Assembly: GCA_034769895.1 (NCBI GenBank)
Contig: CM068372.1
Coordinates: 381,257,910 to 381,321,909 of the forward strand
DNA length: 64,000 nucleotides
Source: Magicicada septendecula
Lineage: Eukaryota > Arthropoda > Insecta > Hemiptera > Cicadidae
Direction of reading: 5' to 3'
The notes under the pieces were generated by a model, which was given only the letters and a program-made list of their open reading frames with translations, was not told the origin of the DNA and did not search any database. Shown piece after piece: positions 32,389 to 42,661 of this stretch; the first letter of the stretch is position 1, and every line of letters starts with the position of its first letter. Position numbers and translations under genes: made by a program.

Positions 32389-33892
32389 TTAGTGCGACAC
32401 TGTTATAAAGTGACATTTATTGTCTGTTACATTACTTGTGTTCGATAATCTGTTGCTTGAAGAATTGTATACGAGTATCTTTTTTTATTTTAAAATTTAG
32501 TTAAGGCTGTCATTAGCGATTTCATCTGAGGCCAATTACTCTGTTTCTACTGTATAACAGGCGATCCGTGCGACAGTCGTATCACTATAACATTTTATGG
32601 TCTAAGCCTGAGTTATGTCGGACAGTAAACTTTTGCTTAGTGGAGCAGCTCGACTATACCTCGGACCGTGTATTCGCTCGCTTTACTGTCACATTACGGG
32701 TACGTCTCGGGTTTAGTCGTCACAAAATGCTTTCGTGTCGATATACGATTGTATGCAGTGCACTCTAGTTTCAATTTTCTTAAATGTAATCAATTTTTAA
32801 TCAGCTAATACAATTAGTTTTGAACGTGGTTTCTAACCTCTTTCATTGTGGGTTTATCGTTAGCATATTCTTTTCATTGTTGTTTTTCTAAATAAAATGA
32901 GCGAATTATTAAACGAAATTAACCTAAAATCTTTATATATGCCAGAACGTTTCCAAATGTTCCACAGAGTTGCCAGTTACCTCTAGAACCTGGGAGTTTC
33001 AATTCTTTTATTTTATACAGAATTTACAATTTGAAAGATATAGTATTATTTTATTTGTAATTTGCTATATATTTTAATTTAATATTTTAATAAAGTAATG
33101 TTTGAGTATTTATTTAAAATATAATAATGTATACATATAAAAAGTGTTAAGAAATACAGAGCCAGGAACGTTGGCAAAAACGGCCAGACTGGAAGGACTA
33201 TACAGGTAATTATACCCTCAGACTGGAAAGTGTTAATACTTGGACACAAAATCCAGGAATATGAATTTTATAACAAACGTCCTGTGATGTTGTTTTTGAG
33301 TAAGCTGGAATACATATCTATTGAAGCGTATACTGACTATGTCGATTTTTTTTCCAAGTCGGCAATATTTAATAAGAGAATAGGTGTATGTGTGTGTGTC
33401 TTTTACAAAATCGATACAGCTCGGCATCGTCAAAGTCTTTGTATTCGTCGGTGCGTCTCCGTCATTATTGGCTTACCGTTAAATCCCAGCTCTGTCTCTT
33501 TGCCTTGCAGCTTTGTAACTGCAGATTTACTCTTTTTGTAAAATATTTTTCGAATTATTTTACATATTACAGAGAACAGATATATGTCTTTTATTGTATT
33601 GAAATTCGTCTGGATGCGAGCTCTCCCTACGTGTAGCATTTCCTTTATGTGGAGGCTACAAAACTAGTGACTGTTCAGAACCAAATGAAAGAAACATCAG
33701 CCATGTTATCTGCAACTGGGTTACACTTATTTCTACAAGGCCCATGTTCCCAATACCAATAGTTTTGTATCCGACTGAGACTACTTCAAAAGGGGCTATA
33801 TGTAGCCTACCTTAGATTACATATTTTCTTCTTTAAACTTCTAACCGATAGGTGCTTTCTATCGAACAATTCCCTACTCGAACTGTTCCGTT
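32389..33892. other. Unassigned AT-rich stretch
   Basis: No recognised gene. Short frames at 33230-33640 on both strands overlap each other and show no domain. Ends at a LINE tail. Confidence 0.5.
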
Positions 33893-34515
33893 CTTCTTCT
33901 TCTTCTTCTGCACCTCACGGAGCAGGCACTTTGCCAGATCCGTCTTCACAGAGTATCTCTCCATCTCGTTATCGGTCTTCCTACATTTCTTGTACCAAAG
34001 GGTCTATATTGAAACGCAACTTTAGGTAATCGTCCATCCCCCATTCTGTCCAGATGCTGTAACCAATCCCTGCGATACGTCTGGATTTTATCATTTATCG
34101 GGAATACCTGTAGCTCTTCTTTAATATCCTCATTACACAAACGATCCTGTCTCGTGCAACCCTTTGTTCTTTTCAGAAACTTCATTTCCGAAGTTTGTAT
34201 CTGATTTGTAATCTTCTTTGTAGGAACCCATGTTTGACATCCATATAGTAAAACAGGCACTGGCATTGTTTTATAAAATTTAAGCCTTGTCTCTTTCCTT
34301 GTCTTTTTGCTTATCGTTCTATGTATGACGACACACATCATCTGAAACCTCAATATTTTGTAGTGATATCTCGGCCTGCGTCGTTCCCATTACTGATAGT
34401 GCAACCTAGGTAACTGAAGTCAGAGACTTGTTCCAAAACTGTTCCCCCAAGGAAAATTTTTGATCTGACTGGAAACTTTCCCCAAAAGACCATGACCGAA
34501 AGCCATAAGACAGCA
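33893..34515 (-). mobile_element. LINE 3' end, group B
   Basis: Minus-strand reading from the right: VMVFWGKFPVRSKIFLGGTV, LEQVSDFSYLGCTIS, then (after a frame change near 34350) KKTRKETRLKFYKTMPVPVL, LYGCQTWVPTKK, SEMKFLKRTKGCTRQDRLCN, WLQHLDRMGDGRLPK and RNVGRPITRW. The 3' tail is TTCTTCTTCTTCTTC at 33893-33907. This is a typical 5'-truncated copy with a fairly intact 135-codon stretch. Confidence 0.85.
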
Positions 34516-34837
34516 GTCCTGTCACGTCACCCTCTACGAACTGCTGGTATCTCTTCCAGAGTAGGTAATTACTCGAATCCTTCACAGTAGACAACCGGAT
34601 GGATTTAAGGGACAACGGCCAAGGCGTGCTAAAGATACAAGATTACGTAATATGATTGGGTTAAAAGTCGCAATCTGGAATGTTCGTACTGTTTCCATTG
34701 TAATATTTTTCGTTTGACTTTTCGGTCCGTAGAATATGGAATCGGCGTCAGAAGCTATGAGTATCGGTTGAACAGGGCCTTTAAACCACCGCGCACAACT
34801 ACTGAGGAGGGTCCAACACCCTAGACACCGAAACGTC
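34516..34837. other. Unassigned stretch between two LINE fragments
   Basis: No domain recognised. A minus-strand frame (34582-34908) runs across it but is coding-like only at its start, inside the next LINE tail. Confidence 0.4.
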
Positions 34838-34935
34838 ATCATCATCATCATCTTCACAAAACGGCTTAGGCAAGGGGTGCTGCCATCTGTTCCTGGGTCT
34901 ACCCACACGCCTGTCTCCTGTAGGTTTGTGTACCT
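34838..34935 (-). mobile_element. LINE 3'-terminal stub, group B
   Basis: The minus strand reads HKPTGDRRVGRPRNRWQHPL before a CATCATCATCATCATC tail (plus strand, 34837-34852). This is the extreme 3' end of a group B element. Confidence 0.7.
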
Positions 34936-35439
34936 CCGTCCGGCTGTGCTCTTTGAAAGTTGCGAGTAAATTAAATTAACTCCTTATGATACGTTACCAG
35001 CCTACAGACGGGTAAGTCATGTGGAGGGGCTGTCTCCTTGGGGGCCATGACTTCCGGTGATTTTTATTTAGCGTTGTCTTCTCGTAGCCTGTGATGCCCC
35101 AACTGCAAGGCAGCAGGAAAATATAATCCTGTAGCAATAGGACGCAGTACATTACAGCCGACTAAATCCAATTAGATTTTAAAGTCATTGGGTGGTGTGA
35201 ATAAAATGAAGCAATTTCTCGAACTAGGGTGTTTTCAAGCAATTACTTGATTTTAGGTGAATAAAATATCAAACAATTTCTTTGCCTAGTAATTGCTCGA
35301 GTTTTCCCGGAGAGAAGTAATTGCTTTAAAAAGAAGTGAATAAAAAGAAGTTGCTTAAACAGTTTTGAATAAATGCTTGAAAAATTTAAGTCTGCTCTAG
35401 GCCACACTTCATTTCCTTTGTTGGTGCGGAACTGTTGAA

Positions 35440-36436
35440 ATGGCTGAGTTTATGCCTGTACGCGATCCCAAGTTTTATAATGAGCGTAGAGAAATAAGCC
35501 GTTGCAAAGAGTTGTTGCGTTTTGAGAACGATAGTGTGGACTTCTTAGCTGAGGAATTCTTACCTGAGAGTCAGGAGACCAGAGGTGGTGCTCTTTCTCG
35601 AAGGAAAATAATGGAAATTTTTTTTAGATTTATTGGTGATCCAGGGTTTCAAAGCGGTATTGCCGAAGATATAGGTATACACCGAACATCCGCATGTAAA
35701 ACTATAAACTCTGTATTGAACAATATCATTGAGAAAGCGGGCAACTGGATTCATTTCCCATCAACGGTTGAAGAGATGAATGAAGCTAAAATTTTGTGGC
35801 TAAGTCGTTTCCGTCTACCTACTGTTGTTGGGTCTGTCGATTGTACACACATCGAAATCAAGAAACCAACCCACTTTGGAGATGAGTATATAAATAGAAA
35901 AGGTTTTGCAAGTATTAACGTGCAAGCGACTTGCGATGCTCAAGAGAGGTTCACAAGGGTTTGTGCTGAATGGCCAGGAAGCACGAATCTGGAGGACAAG
36001 TCCAGTAAGAGGCGTGATATCACAGTTCAATGGTTCAGCCTGTTTGCTTGGAGATTCAGGTTATGGGGTGTCGCCATGTCTAGTAACACCGTTTAAGCCA
36101 GCCGTGGGGGAAGCACAAATGAACTTTAACACAACACATTCCAGAGAGAGAACTATTATAGAAAGATGTGTTGGACAATTGAAACAAAGATTTCCAATAT
36201 TAGCAAACTGTGTTCATTTATCGCTTGAAAAGATCCCAAAAGTTATTGTGTCGTGTGCAGTATTGCATAATATTTCAAAGCATGTCAATGATGACTTTGA
36301 TTTTGATGCAGGCTTAAATGTAAACTTTCAAGATGGTGAAGAAATGGTTATGGACATACCTCATGTAGAAGATCGTGAAACCCGAATGAGAGGGGAAGTA
36401 AAACGAATGTTACTGCTGGATTTTTTAAACGAATAA
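35440..36436 (+). pseudogene. Harbinger (HARBI1-like) transposase, frameshifted
   Basis: DDE-type nuclease that would cut and paste the Harbinger element, working with the Myb-like partner. The ATG at 35440 is the first in frame. Residues 50-100 contain the helix-turn-helix part (GGALSRRKIMEIFFRFIGD, then IAEDIGIHRTSACKTINSVL). The first catalytic Asp is D134, in VVGSVDCTHIEIKKP. The frame fails at about 35983 immediately after the WPGST motif: the family continues HD here, but the next phase resumes at RIWRTSPV. A small deletion has thus removed the second catalytic Asp and shifted the frame. The rest is intact: LLGDSGYGVSPCLVTPF, RERTIIERCVGQLKQRF with the catalytic Glu at 36161, and SCAVLHNIS. 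Together about 330 codons, close to normal family length. Only a single lesion is visible, so the inactivation is fairly recent. Confidence 0.85.
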
Positions 36437-36723
36437 ATGTAATTTTAGAAATAATAGTTTAAGAAAATCCTTATCCTAACCTTTCCTCTCTTAAAAGATA
36501 AAATAAATAAATAAATAAAGAAATGAATATAAAATAAAAACACAAAAAAGTGCAAACACAACATAAGCGCAAGATCACACGTACACATGTGCATGTATGC
36601 ATGTATGCGCGCACACTCTCATGAACACACCCAGTCATGTCCACACTTTTTAATTCAGTTTTAATTTTTTTTATTTTTATTCTTTATTTAAAAAGGAAAA
36701 AGGAAGAGACAGGTTTATAAAAG

Positions 36724-37395
36724 TTACAATTGCAAATATGTACAAAGGATATCTTCTCCTAGCTCTTCATCCGTAACTTGTTCTGCAGTTATTACTTGTT
36801 CTGTTCTGACATTTTGTTGTTCTTCTCTTTGAATTTTTATTTTCTCTCGTTGTAATTTTATTTTGTTAACATTATATTGCTGCAGCAAAACCAATCTTTG
36901 TAACTGTGGTGTTGTTAATTCTTTTGTATGTTCATCTTCTAACATACCCATAATTTTGCTTGCTCTAGTCTTTTTATTAAGTGATTTCTCAGACCCATGG
37001 GAGTTGCAACCAGCTGCTTGTAAGTCTTCACTCTCCACAAACTTCCCTTTTTTGCCGGAATTGGGCCTTCACCGCTTATTCCTACCCCCACTGATATACT
37101 TCCGGGTACTTTAGAAAACACAGGATTTTCTCTGGTATGTAACATGTCAAGAAAATCACTTTCCCATTCCTTAAACTTTATTGGCTTGTTACCAGTTGCT
37201 TTCATATCATACTTCTTTTTTACAGAAGTTTTCAAATTGTATAACATTTTTTTAAGTTGTACAGATGTGACTTTCTGCCCAGAAGTATTAGCATATTCAT
37301 CTGTTATATTCTTCCATGACTTCTCTTTTGTTACAATTGAAGAGGGAAGTTAAGACTTTTCAAACACCTCCTTATAGACTTTCAAAATCCGAACG
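36724..37395 (-). pseudogene. Harbinger Myb/SANT-like (Zeste-type) DNA-binding partner, broken
   Basis: Second gene of the Harbinger element; in this superfamily the Myb-like protein binds the element ends and brings the transposase into the nucleus. The minus strand reads VRILKVYKEVFEKS, an in-frame stop (37352-37350), then SSIVTKEKSWKNITDEYANT, QKVTSVQLKKMLYNLKTSVK and KKYDMKA. This is the Trp-spaced trihelix (K.W..I...Y, QLK...NLK...KK). A frameshift near 37040 separates this from a C-terminal part with a Gln/Lys/Glu-rich helix (QRLVLLQQYNVNKIKLQREK), likely a coiled coil. One stop and one frameshift make it a pseudogene. Confidence 0.75.
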
Positions 37396-37505
37396 AACAG
37401 TGATGTGAATAATGTATTGGTATCCGCGTCACAATTATTATAATTAAAATTTAAAAGTTTTTTACCTTAATCCGTCTATGTGACCGCTTAATTTTGTCTT
37501 CTTTG

Positions 37506-37550
37506 TCTTCTTACGCGTTTCGGATTATGTTAATCCATCATCAGAGATTA
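37506..37550 (-). ncRNA. Hammerhead ribozyme motif, left arm of foldback 1
   Basis: Complement of the right-arm motif: TCATCAG at 37538-37544 and GTTTC at 37517-37521 on the plus strand. Core, stem II and ACGCGT stem III are intact. Confidence 0.65.
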
Positions 37551-37805
37551 AAAAATTCGTCGGTTAAGACTTCGTTAAAACATTAAAAGCTTCACTAAAA
37601 GGCATTTAAGTATATATTCCACAAACACAGCGACGTACGCGGATGTGAGTGCGCACTCAATACTGGTTATTTAGGCAGTACGTCGCTAACCAGTATTGAG
37701 TGCGCACTCACATCCGCGTACGTCGCTGTGTTTGTGGAATATATACTTAAATGCCTTTTAGTGTAACTTTTAATGTTTTAACGAAGTCTTAACCGACGAA
37801 TTTTG

Positions 37806-37850
37806 TAATCTCTGATGATGGATTAACATAATCCGAAACGCGTAAGAAGA
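37806..37850 (+). ncRNA. Hammerhead ribozyme motif, right arm of foldback 1
   Basis: CUGAUGA at 37812-37818, stem II GGATT-AACAT-AATCC, then GAAA at 37835-37838, followed by ACGCGT and A. ACGCGT is self-complementary and would form stem III between two transcripts; cleavage would follow GUA. Stem I is short (TCT with AGA, 3 bp). All invariant core bases are present. Confidence 0.7.
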
Positions 37851-37915
37851 CAAAGAAGACAAAATTAAGCGGTCACATAGACGGATTAAGGTAAAAAATT
37901 TTAAATTTTAATTAT

Positions 37916-38903
37916 CCAATTAGATGCTCCCCTGTAATATTAAAAAAAAAAAACTTAGGATCCAGTATCATTTCCCTTACGCCCTAACTTGGTGGTGGCT
38001 ACTGCTGCTCTCCACCAGGAATATTTATCGACCTTCCGGTCTAGATCCGTATTGTTGCGCATCAACAAGGTCACCTCTTGTAGGATGTGGCACTTCACTA
38101 CGCAGTACGGTCTTAGCAGGAGAGGGGGTGACGGCTCCTTTGGGAGCTAACATCACTTCCTCCAACCCTGGAAACTTGTGAGGACCAGTGTCCAGTCAAC
38201 CCGGTGCAAAGGTACTACCTCTCTAAATTCCCTCGACCCCGAATCGAACCGTCAAACAAAAATATTACAATGGAAGCAGCCCCAGTAGAGGATTTACCCG
38301 ATACATATGTTTCGTATTATAAACGTAGATAATTTGTATCTACGTTATTAAGTCATAATTTTTAAAACAAACATGATTACATGATCGATTTGACGAAACA
38401 TAGTATGTGGTGTGGTTAGTAATCCTAGATGGCCTACTTGATCTAGGTTCTAGCCTACACCAAGCATCGCTAAAGTCAACATCGCTGTAATGGATAGGTT
38501 TCAAGAATACCACCAAGGTACAGCACGCCATAACCAATGCACCGTAGTTCGTCACCAACAATGGCAACTGTAGCTACCTCGACCTCCCCTCAGTCAGTGA
38601 AACCATTACAATGTTCAGCGAAAGATATGTGAAACGGCTTGAAGAGCACACAAATCCTCTAAATATAAATCTACTAGACAACAGCCTGCAGACAAGATAA
38701 ATAAATTGAACATTTCCGTCGGAGTTGCTTCAGTTTAACACTCTAAATATATTGTACAATGTATGTTATTTTTAAATACTCATATACAGAAATAGTCAAT
38801 GGACTATTTCTCGTCATACCATGTATCCTGTGAATAATTATGCAATTGCTATGTATTGACAGATTGCATAAATAACCTAATTCTTGTTAATTTAAGAAAG
38901 GCC
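37916..38903. other. Unassigned stretch with a GC-richer patch
   Basis: A12 run near 37945-37956. At 37975-38250 there is a GC-richer block of unknown origin; its minus strand contains GGTTCGATTCGGGG (about 38236-38249), resembling a tRNA T-arm or B box, but no A box or tRNA fold was seen. The remainder is AT-rich. Confidence 0.4.
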
Positions 38904-38914
38904 AGTTTATATTC

Positions 38915-39090
38915 CATTAATAAAGTTGTGTTAGTGGTTATAATCACAAACAGAATTAACACTGTTGCACACCACTGTAGAAAAATTATTCCGATTAGCG
39001 CTTTCAAGCTTCACAGCTCATCATCAGATCGGAAAGCCCTACTCGGAATATTTTGTCTACAGTGGTGTGCAACAGTGTTAATTCTGTTTG
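38915..39090 (-). mobile_element. Hammerhead-bearing element 2, with 11-bp target duplication
   Basis: Flanked by the perfect 11-bp direct repeat AGTTTATATTC (38904-38914 and 39091-39101). Inverted repeats of 33 bp (38948-38980 and 39057-39089) surround a single hammerhead on the minus strand. The same family as 41286-41502: shared TTGTGTTAGTGGTT, GTTGCACACCACT and the ribozyme. 176 bp, no coding capacity. Confidence 0.8.
38989..39034 (-). ncRNA. Type-I hammerhead ribozyme motif
   Basis: Minus strand: stem I TTCCGAT pairs with ATCGGAA over 7 bp; CUGAUGA (39027-39021); stem II GAGCT-GTGA-AGCTT; GAAA (39005-39002); then AGCGCT, self-complementary, as stem III; cleavage predicted after CUA. Every conserved core position is filled and the stem I complement is perfect. 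Confidence 0.8.
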
Positions 39091-39101
39091 AGTTTATATT
39101 C

Positions 39102-39545
39102 TGTTTTACTAACTGATTGTTGTGGCGGAAGCGATAATCACGAGCTCTGTTGGATTTTTAATAAAGCAACCCGCGCCTCTACTGAAAGTAAACGAAAAAA
39201 AGGGGGGAAACGTGAGCATCATCGCAGTGAGCAACGCGTCTGTGTTTATGTATCCATTAAGGGGAACAGAAACCAGGTGTGGGACACAGGAAGGAAACGC
39301 CGTCGGACAACAACACGTTCGGCGACGGCTAATGTATACGGTACTTAGTGGGGGCCGCTCACTCTCTTTGGAAACAAAGTGTAATTTATCGCCATTACTC
39401 GTGTGTCCTACTCTCTCCTTTGTTTCTGTTGTTGTTGTCGTTGCTTTTGTTTTACGTGTTAATGAAAGCAATTTTTTTTTGTTTTTCTCTTTTTCACTTT
39501 TGTATTACCTTATTGTATCCCTATTTCACCTTTGTACAATTTATT
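39102..39545. other. Unassigned stretch
   Basis: Overlapping frames on both strands (39109-39550) give different low-complexity proteins; none recognised. T runs near 39472-39480. Confidence 0.4.
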
Positions 39546-39905
39546 ATTGACATTTTAACTAGAAAAACAATTTTATGTGAGACTTGGATTAGAAAAACCA
39601 AAGATATATCTAGCATTCAAGGAGCAGAAATGAGGTTATTGATGGCTGTAAAGGGTTGTATGAGGAGGGATCTTATCAGAAATGATTATATTAGAATGGA
39701 GCTAGTCATAGCTGAAAGCTTAAATGAGAAAATCTCCCGGTACAAAACGGAGTGGCGGTTACACGTAGAGAGACTGGATCCAACTAGATTTTCAAGAAGA
39801 TCCCTTGAATATCATCCAAAGCTTAAGAACCCGTGAAGGATATTTCGATGAATGCCATTGAGACTAGAACTGGCTACTAATCTAAGCCGTAAAGGATGAC
39901 GAAGA
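39546..39905 (+). mobile_element. LINE 3' end, group B
   Basis: The plus-strand frame reads CETWIRKTKDISSIQGAEMR, KGCMRRDLIRNDYIRMELVI and SEKIS-type sequence with RYKTEWRLHVERLDPTRFSR. It ends with a UTR (TAAGCCGTAAAGGATGACG) and GAC-type trinucleotide tail at about 39895-39912. It is a close sister of the copy at 2381-2876 (shared IRNDYI, SLNEKISRYKTEW and the tail). Confidence 0.8.
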
Positions 39906-40079
39906 CGACGACTACGGTTATTAAATCGTTTTTCCAAGACGATGTTTACTGGGTTGCATAAAATGGCGTCGAGTGACGCAAGTTGGAAATCACTGTTCTA
40001 GAAGATGCCTATAGAACGTCGGTGAAATGCAAATTTTATCACTCATCGAGTCAAATCTGTAAGTATTACGTATTACAGA

Positions 40080-40708
40080 TCTCCGCATTGAAGACTAACG
40101 TGATGGCTTTTCGTGGAGCTGACCCCATACGAGCAAAAATTGTTGTAGTTGGTACTGTTCTGGAGCAGATCAGTAATTTTGAATATCTCGGCTGTAATGT
40201 GTCTTACGTTTCAAACTGTGATGTGATGAAGAAGCTGCACAAGTTCAACTATATTTGTGGGATCATCAGGAGAACTTTAAAATCAACGAGGAAAGAAACA
40301 CGGCGAAGCTGTACAAGGTGATGACCCTTCTCAGTCGCCTCTATGGGTCTGAGAATTTGACCTTAGACTAGTCATATACGAGCGGCGGAAATGAGATTTC
40401 TCAGAGACGTGGCAGGATAAACTGTTCAAGATCGCAAAAAAAAATGTCGATATACGGTAGGAGTTGAATAGTATGAGTACACTTAATAAACTTGTCTAAT
40501 ATGGGTTAAAATGGTTGGAACATGTTAACCAAATGGATGACTGCTGCATACCCAAAGAGCTATGGAATTATAAGCCGAAAGGACGGAGAGGTGTGGGACG
40601 TCCGCAGAAGCGTTGGTGTGAGTAGCTCTAGACTACCTGCTTGGGACCGTAACAAACCACTTATGGTTTAATCCTTGCCGAAGATGATGATGATGATGAT
40701 GATGATGG
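40080..40708 (+). mobile_element. LINE 3' end, group B
   Basis: The plus strand reads ALKTNVMAFRGADPIRAKIV, VLEQISNFEYLGCNVSYVSN and ICGIIRRTLKSTRKETRR. After a frameshift near 40310 it continues KLYKVMTLLSRLYGSE. After further breaks it reads HVNQMDDCCIPKELWNYKPK and GRRGVGRPQKRW. The tail is (GAT)n at 40684-40708. Multiple frameshifts. Confidence 0.85.
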
Positions 40709-40734
40709 CCAGTTTTATCTCCTTCAAATAAAGG

Positions 40735-41271
40735 AGGCTCACGGTGTGACTCAGGGGTCTGTTTTGGGTTAATTTTTTTTTTTTTTTTTAATTTATTCTA
40801 AATATCTACGTGAGGGTGGATTCTGTGGGGGCAAATTCGCAAACAACACTGTGTTATTGTATACCGGAAACACTTTGGATTCGCTTCACAACTTATTCAT
40901 CTTCTTTTAAATAAATCAAAGTAAACTGTTTTAGTAAAAATCTTATGGTTTTAAGTCAAAAAGCAAAGTATATGACTTCCAGTCTGAGAGACAAGCTTCA
41001 ATTTTCATGTTCTTTGTTCTATCGCGGATCACCATGTCAAAACGAATTTGACTGTAGATGCTTGATGATTGAACAATCTGAACAAATAAAATATCTTGCT
41101 TTAATAATACACAGTAATCTCTCACGGATAGCTGAAATTAGTAAACTGAAGAGAGAGTTGTGTATGAACTACCTTAGGGATTCTACAGTCCGACATCTAA
41201 TTCAGATTCCAAACTCATTTACATCTATGTTTATAATTATAAGTCCACGTGTAGAATTGTTGGGACGTGAG
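40735..41271 (+). mobile_element. LINE remnant of another clade (decayed RT)
   Basis: The plus strand reads AHGVTQGSVLG (motif B of the GVPQGSVLGP type) at about 40740-40772, followed by a T run. Then GGKFANNTVLLYTGNTLDSL at about 40830-40885 is motif C, with the catalytic FADD changed to FANN. Later comes QSEQIKYLALIIHSNLS (the IKYLGLIID.NL block). The hammerhead element at 41286-41502 has inserted at or near its 3' end. The clade is Jockey- or CR1-like by motif style. Confidence 0.65.
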
Positions 41272-41322
41272 AGAAACTTAGTAATCAGAATGGTCATTGT
41301 TGCACACCACTATATAAAAATT

Positions 41323-41370
41323 ATTCCGATTAGCGCTTTCAAGCTTCACAGCTCATCGTCAGATCGGGAA
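41323..41370 (-). ncRNA. Hammerhead ribozyme motif, left arm of element 3
   Basis: Complement of the motif at 41378-41427, with one extra G in stem I. CUGACGA is at 41362-41356. Confidence 0.75.
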
Positions 41371-41377
41371 TAGTTTC

Positions 41378-41427
41378 TATTCCGATCTGACGATGAGCTG
41401 TGAAGCTTGAAAGCGCTAATCGGAATA
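41378..41427 (+). ncRNA. Type-I hammerhead ribozyme motif, right arm of element 3
   Basis: Stem I TATTCCGAT (41378-41386) pairs perfectly over 9 bp with ATCGGAATA (41419-41427). In between: CUGACGA (41387-41393), stem II GAGCT-GTGA-AGCTT, GAAA (41409-41412), self-complementary AGCGCT (41412-41417, sharing the last A of GAAA) and the cleavage-site A. This is the cleanest ribozyme in the window. Confidence 0.85.
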
Positions 41428-41516
41428 ATTTTTATATAGTGGTGTGCAACAGTGACCATTCTGATTGTGATTTCAACCACTAACACAAATTTCTTCATTA
41501 AAAGAAACTTAGTAAT

Positions 41517-42625
41517 TGAACAGGTCGACAGACCTATTATCCTCGATGGGGAAAGGCTAAGAACTTCTCCCATTTGCAGTGGCACTCGTGTCCATACTTT
41601 TATCCCACAGATCCCTGTTGAATTTTATCCCTAAAAAATTGGGTGCGTTCAAATTTTTTTAAGAAAATCTACAGTCATGTGAAGTATCAAATTAGAGAAA
41701 ACTTTAACCATAATCTAATTATATAGTTTAGTTTTAGAAATTTGAAAATGTTTGGAAGGAAGCCAGGGTTTACAAAGTGAATCAAAATTTTTAATAAAAT
41801 TGTGAAAATCAGCGTGGGTATAACATAAAGGAAATTTTAACCAAAATCTCAATGTGATGTTCCCTTCCAAATTTGTAACTTTTGAGGCACCACGAGCCAA
41901 AGATGAAATATTAAATTGTAAGAAAATTGTAAAAGTTTGTGTAGGACGTCAGGTTATGAGGAATTATATCCAAAACACAAACTTGCTATCTTCAATAATT
42001 TGACAAAATTAATATCTATCAACACTCCTGGCAAATTTTTAACCACATTCAAAAAACTTGTAAGCTATGTTCGCAAAAAAAACTTACATACTATTATGAG
42101 AGGTGTATATTTGTGTAAATTATATATTAATATATTTAAAGATTAATTTCTGTGTCACTTAGATATTATGGTTATAAAAATAGCAAAAAATAAATAAAGA
42201 AAGAAAATCCCAGGCAGTAGTTCGAAATTTTTAGTCTTTATCGGATGATTGTTTGCCTTACAATTGCTGTTTTACAATAAAAATATTCAATAAATCGAGT
42301 TTTTCATATTTTTCTGGTTATTTATTAAAAAATTGTCAAAAATCGAAATTTATATCCAATAGTAAAAGTATTTTGTTCAAAATTGTGAACGATCTCTGCA
42401 CGTCAGGGAGTTTACTAGTTAACTTGTTATTCCGATTCAGTTTACTATTGATCGGAGATAATAAAAATTATTTACCATTTTAATATTTTTCTCATTCGAT
42501 ACGGCCAACAGTTCCCATGTCTAGTGGTTTAAGACTAGTATTCATGTAAAAATAAAGGGAAGGAAAGGGTGATATAGAGAACTCATTGTGCGTATGTATG
42601 GTGTGTGCGTCAGTGCATGCTTTCG

Positions 42626-42661
<36 letters not shown>

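Larger units (their letters stand above)
35189..37439. mobile_element. PIF/Harbinger DNA transposon, both genes broken
   Basis: A plus-strand transposase (35440-36436) and a minus-strand Myb/SANT-like gene (37395-36724) converge, the classical two-gene layout of PIF/Harbinger elements. The left flank is rich in repeated short motifs, GTGAATAAA (about 35199, 35262, 35334) and AGCAATT or its complement, which look like subterminal transposase-binding repeats; GTGAATAA recurs at 37396 on the right. I could not define terminal inverted repeats or the 3-bp TWA duplication, and the right end may have been disturbed by the hammerhead foldback that starts at 37440. Boundaries are approximate. Confidence 0.75.
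37440..37915. mobile_element. Hammerhead-bearing foldback element 1
   Basis: Near-perfect palindrome: left arm 37440-37669, spacer 37670-37686, right arm 37687-37915, about 229 bp per arm with few differences. Each arm carries one hammerhead ribozyme core (see separate entries). No coding capacity. A clear target duplication was not found. It lies at the right edge of the Harbinger element and probably inserted there. Confidence 0.85.
41286..41502. mobile_element. Hammerhead-bearing element 3, palindromic, with 14-bp target duplication
   Basis: A 217-bp insertion flanked by the perfect 14-bp direct repeat AGAAACTTAGTAAT (41272-41285 and 41503-41516). Arms of about 90 bp (41283-41373 and 41376-41466) form a palindrome with a tiny centre. 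Each arm contains a hammerhead motif in opposite orientation. An asymmetric tail of about 36 bp (TTGTGATTTCAACCACTAAC...) follows the right arm and matches the left end of element 2 at 38915. It interrupts a LINE remnant. Confidence 0.85.

Noticed and set aside
37430-37925. Short direct repeat CAATTA flanking foldback 1 as a target duplication
   Set aside because: Only six bases in AT-rich sequence, unlike the 11-14 bp perfect duplications of the other hammerhead elements.
38236-38249. tRNA T-arm or B-box-like GGTTCGATTCGGGG on the minus strand
   Set aside because: No A box at the right distance and no cloverleaf; may be a SINE trace but not supportable as a tRNA.
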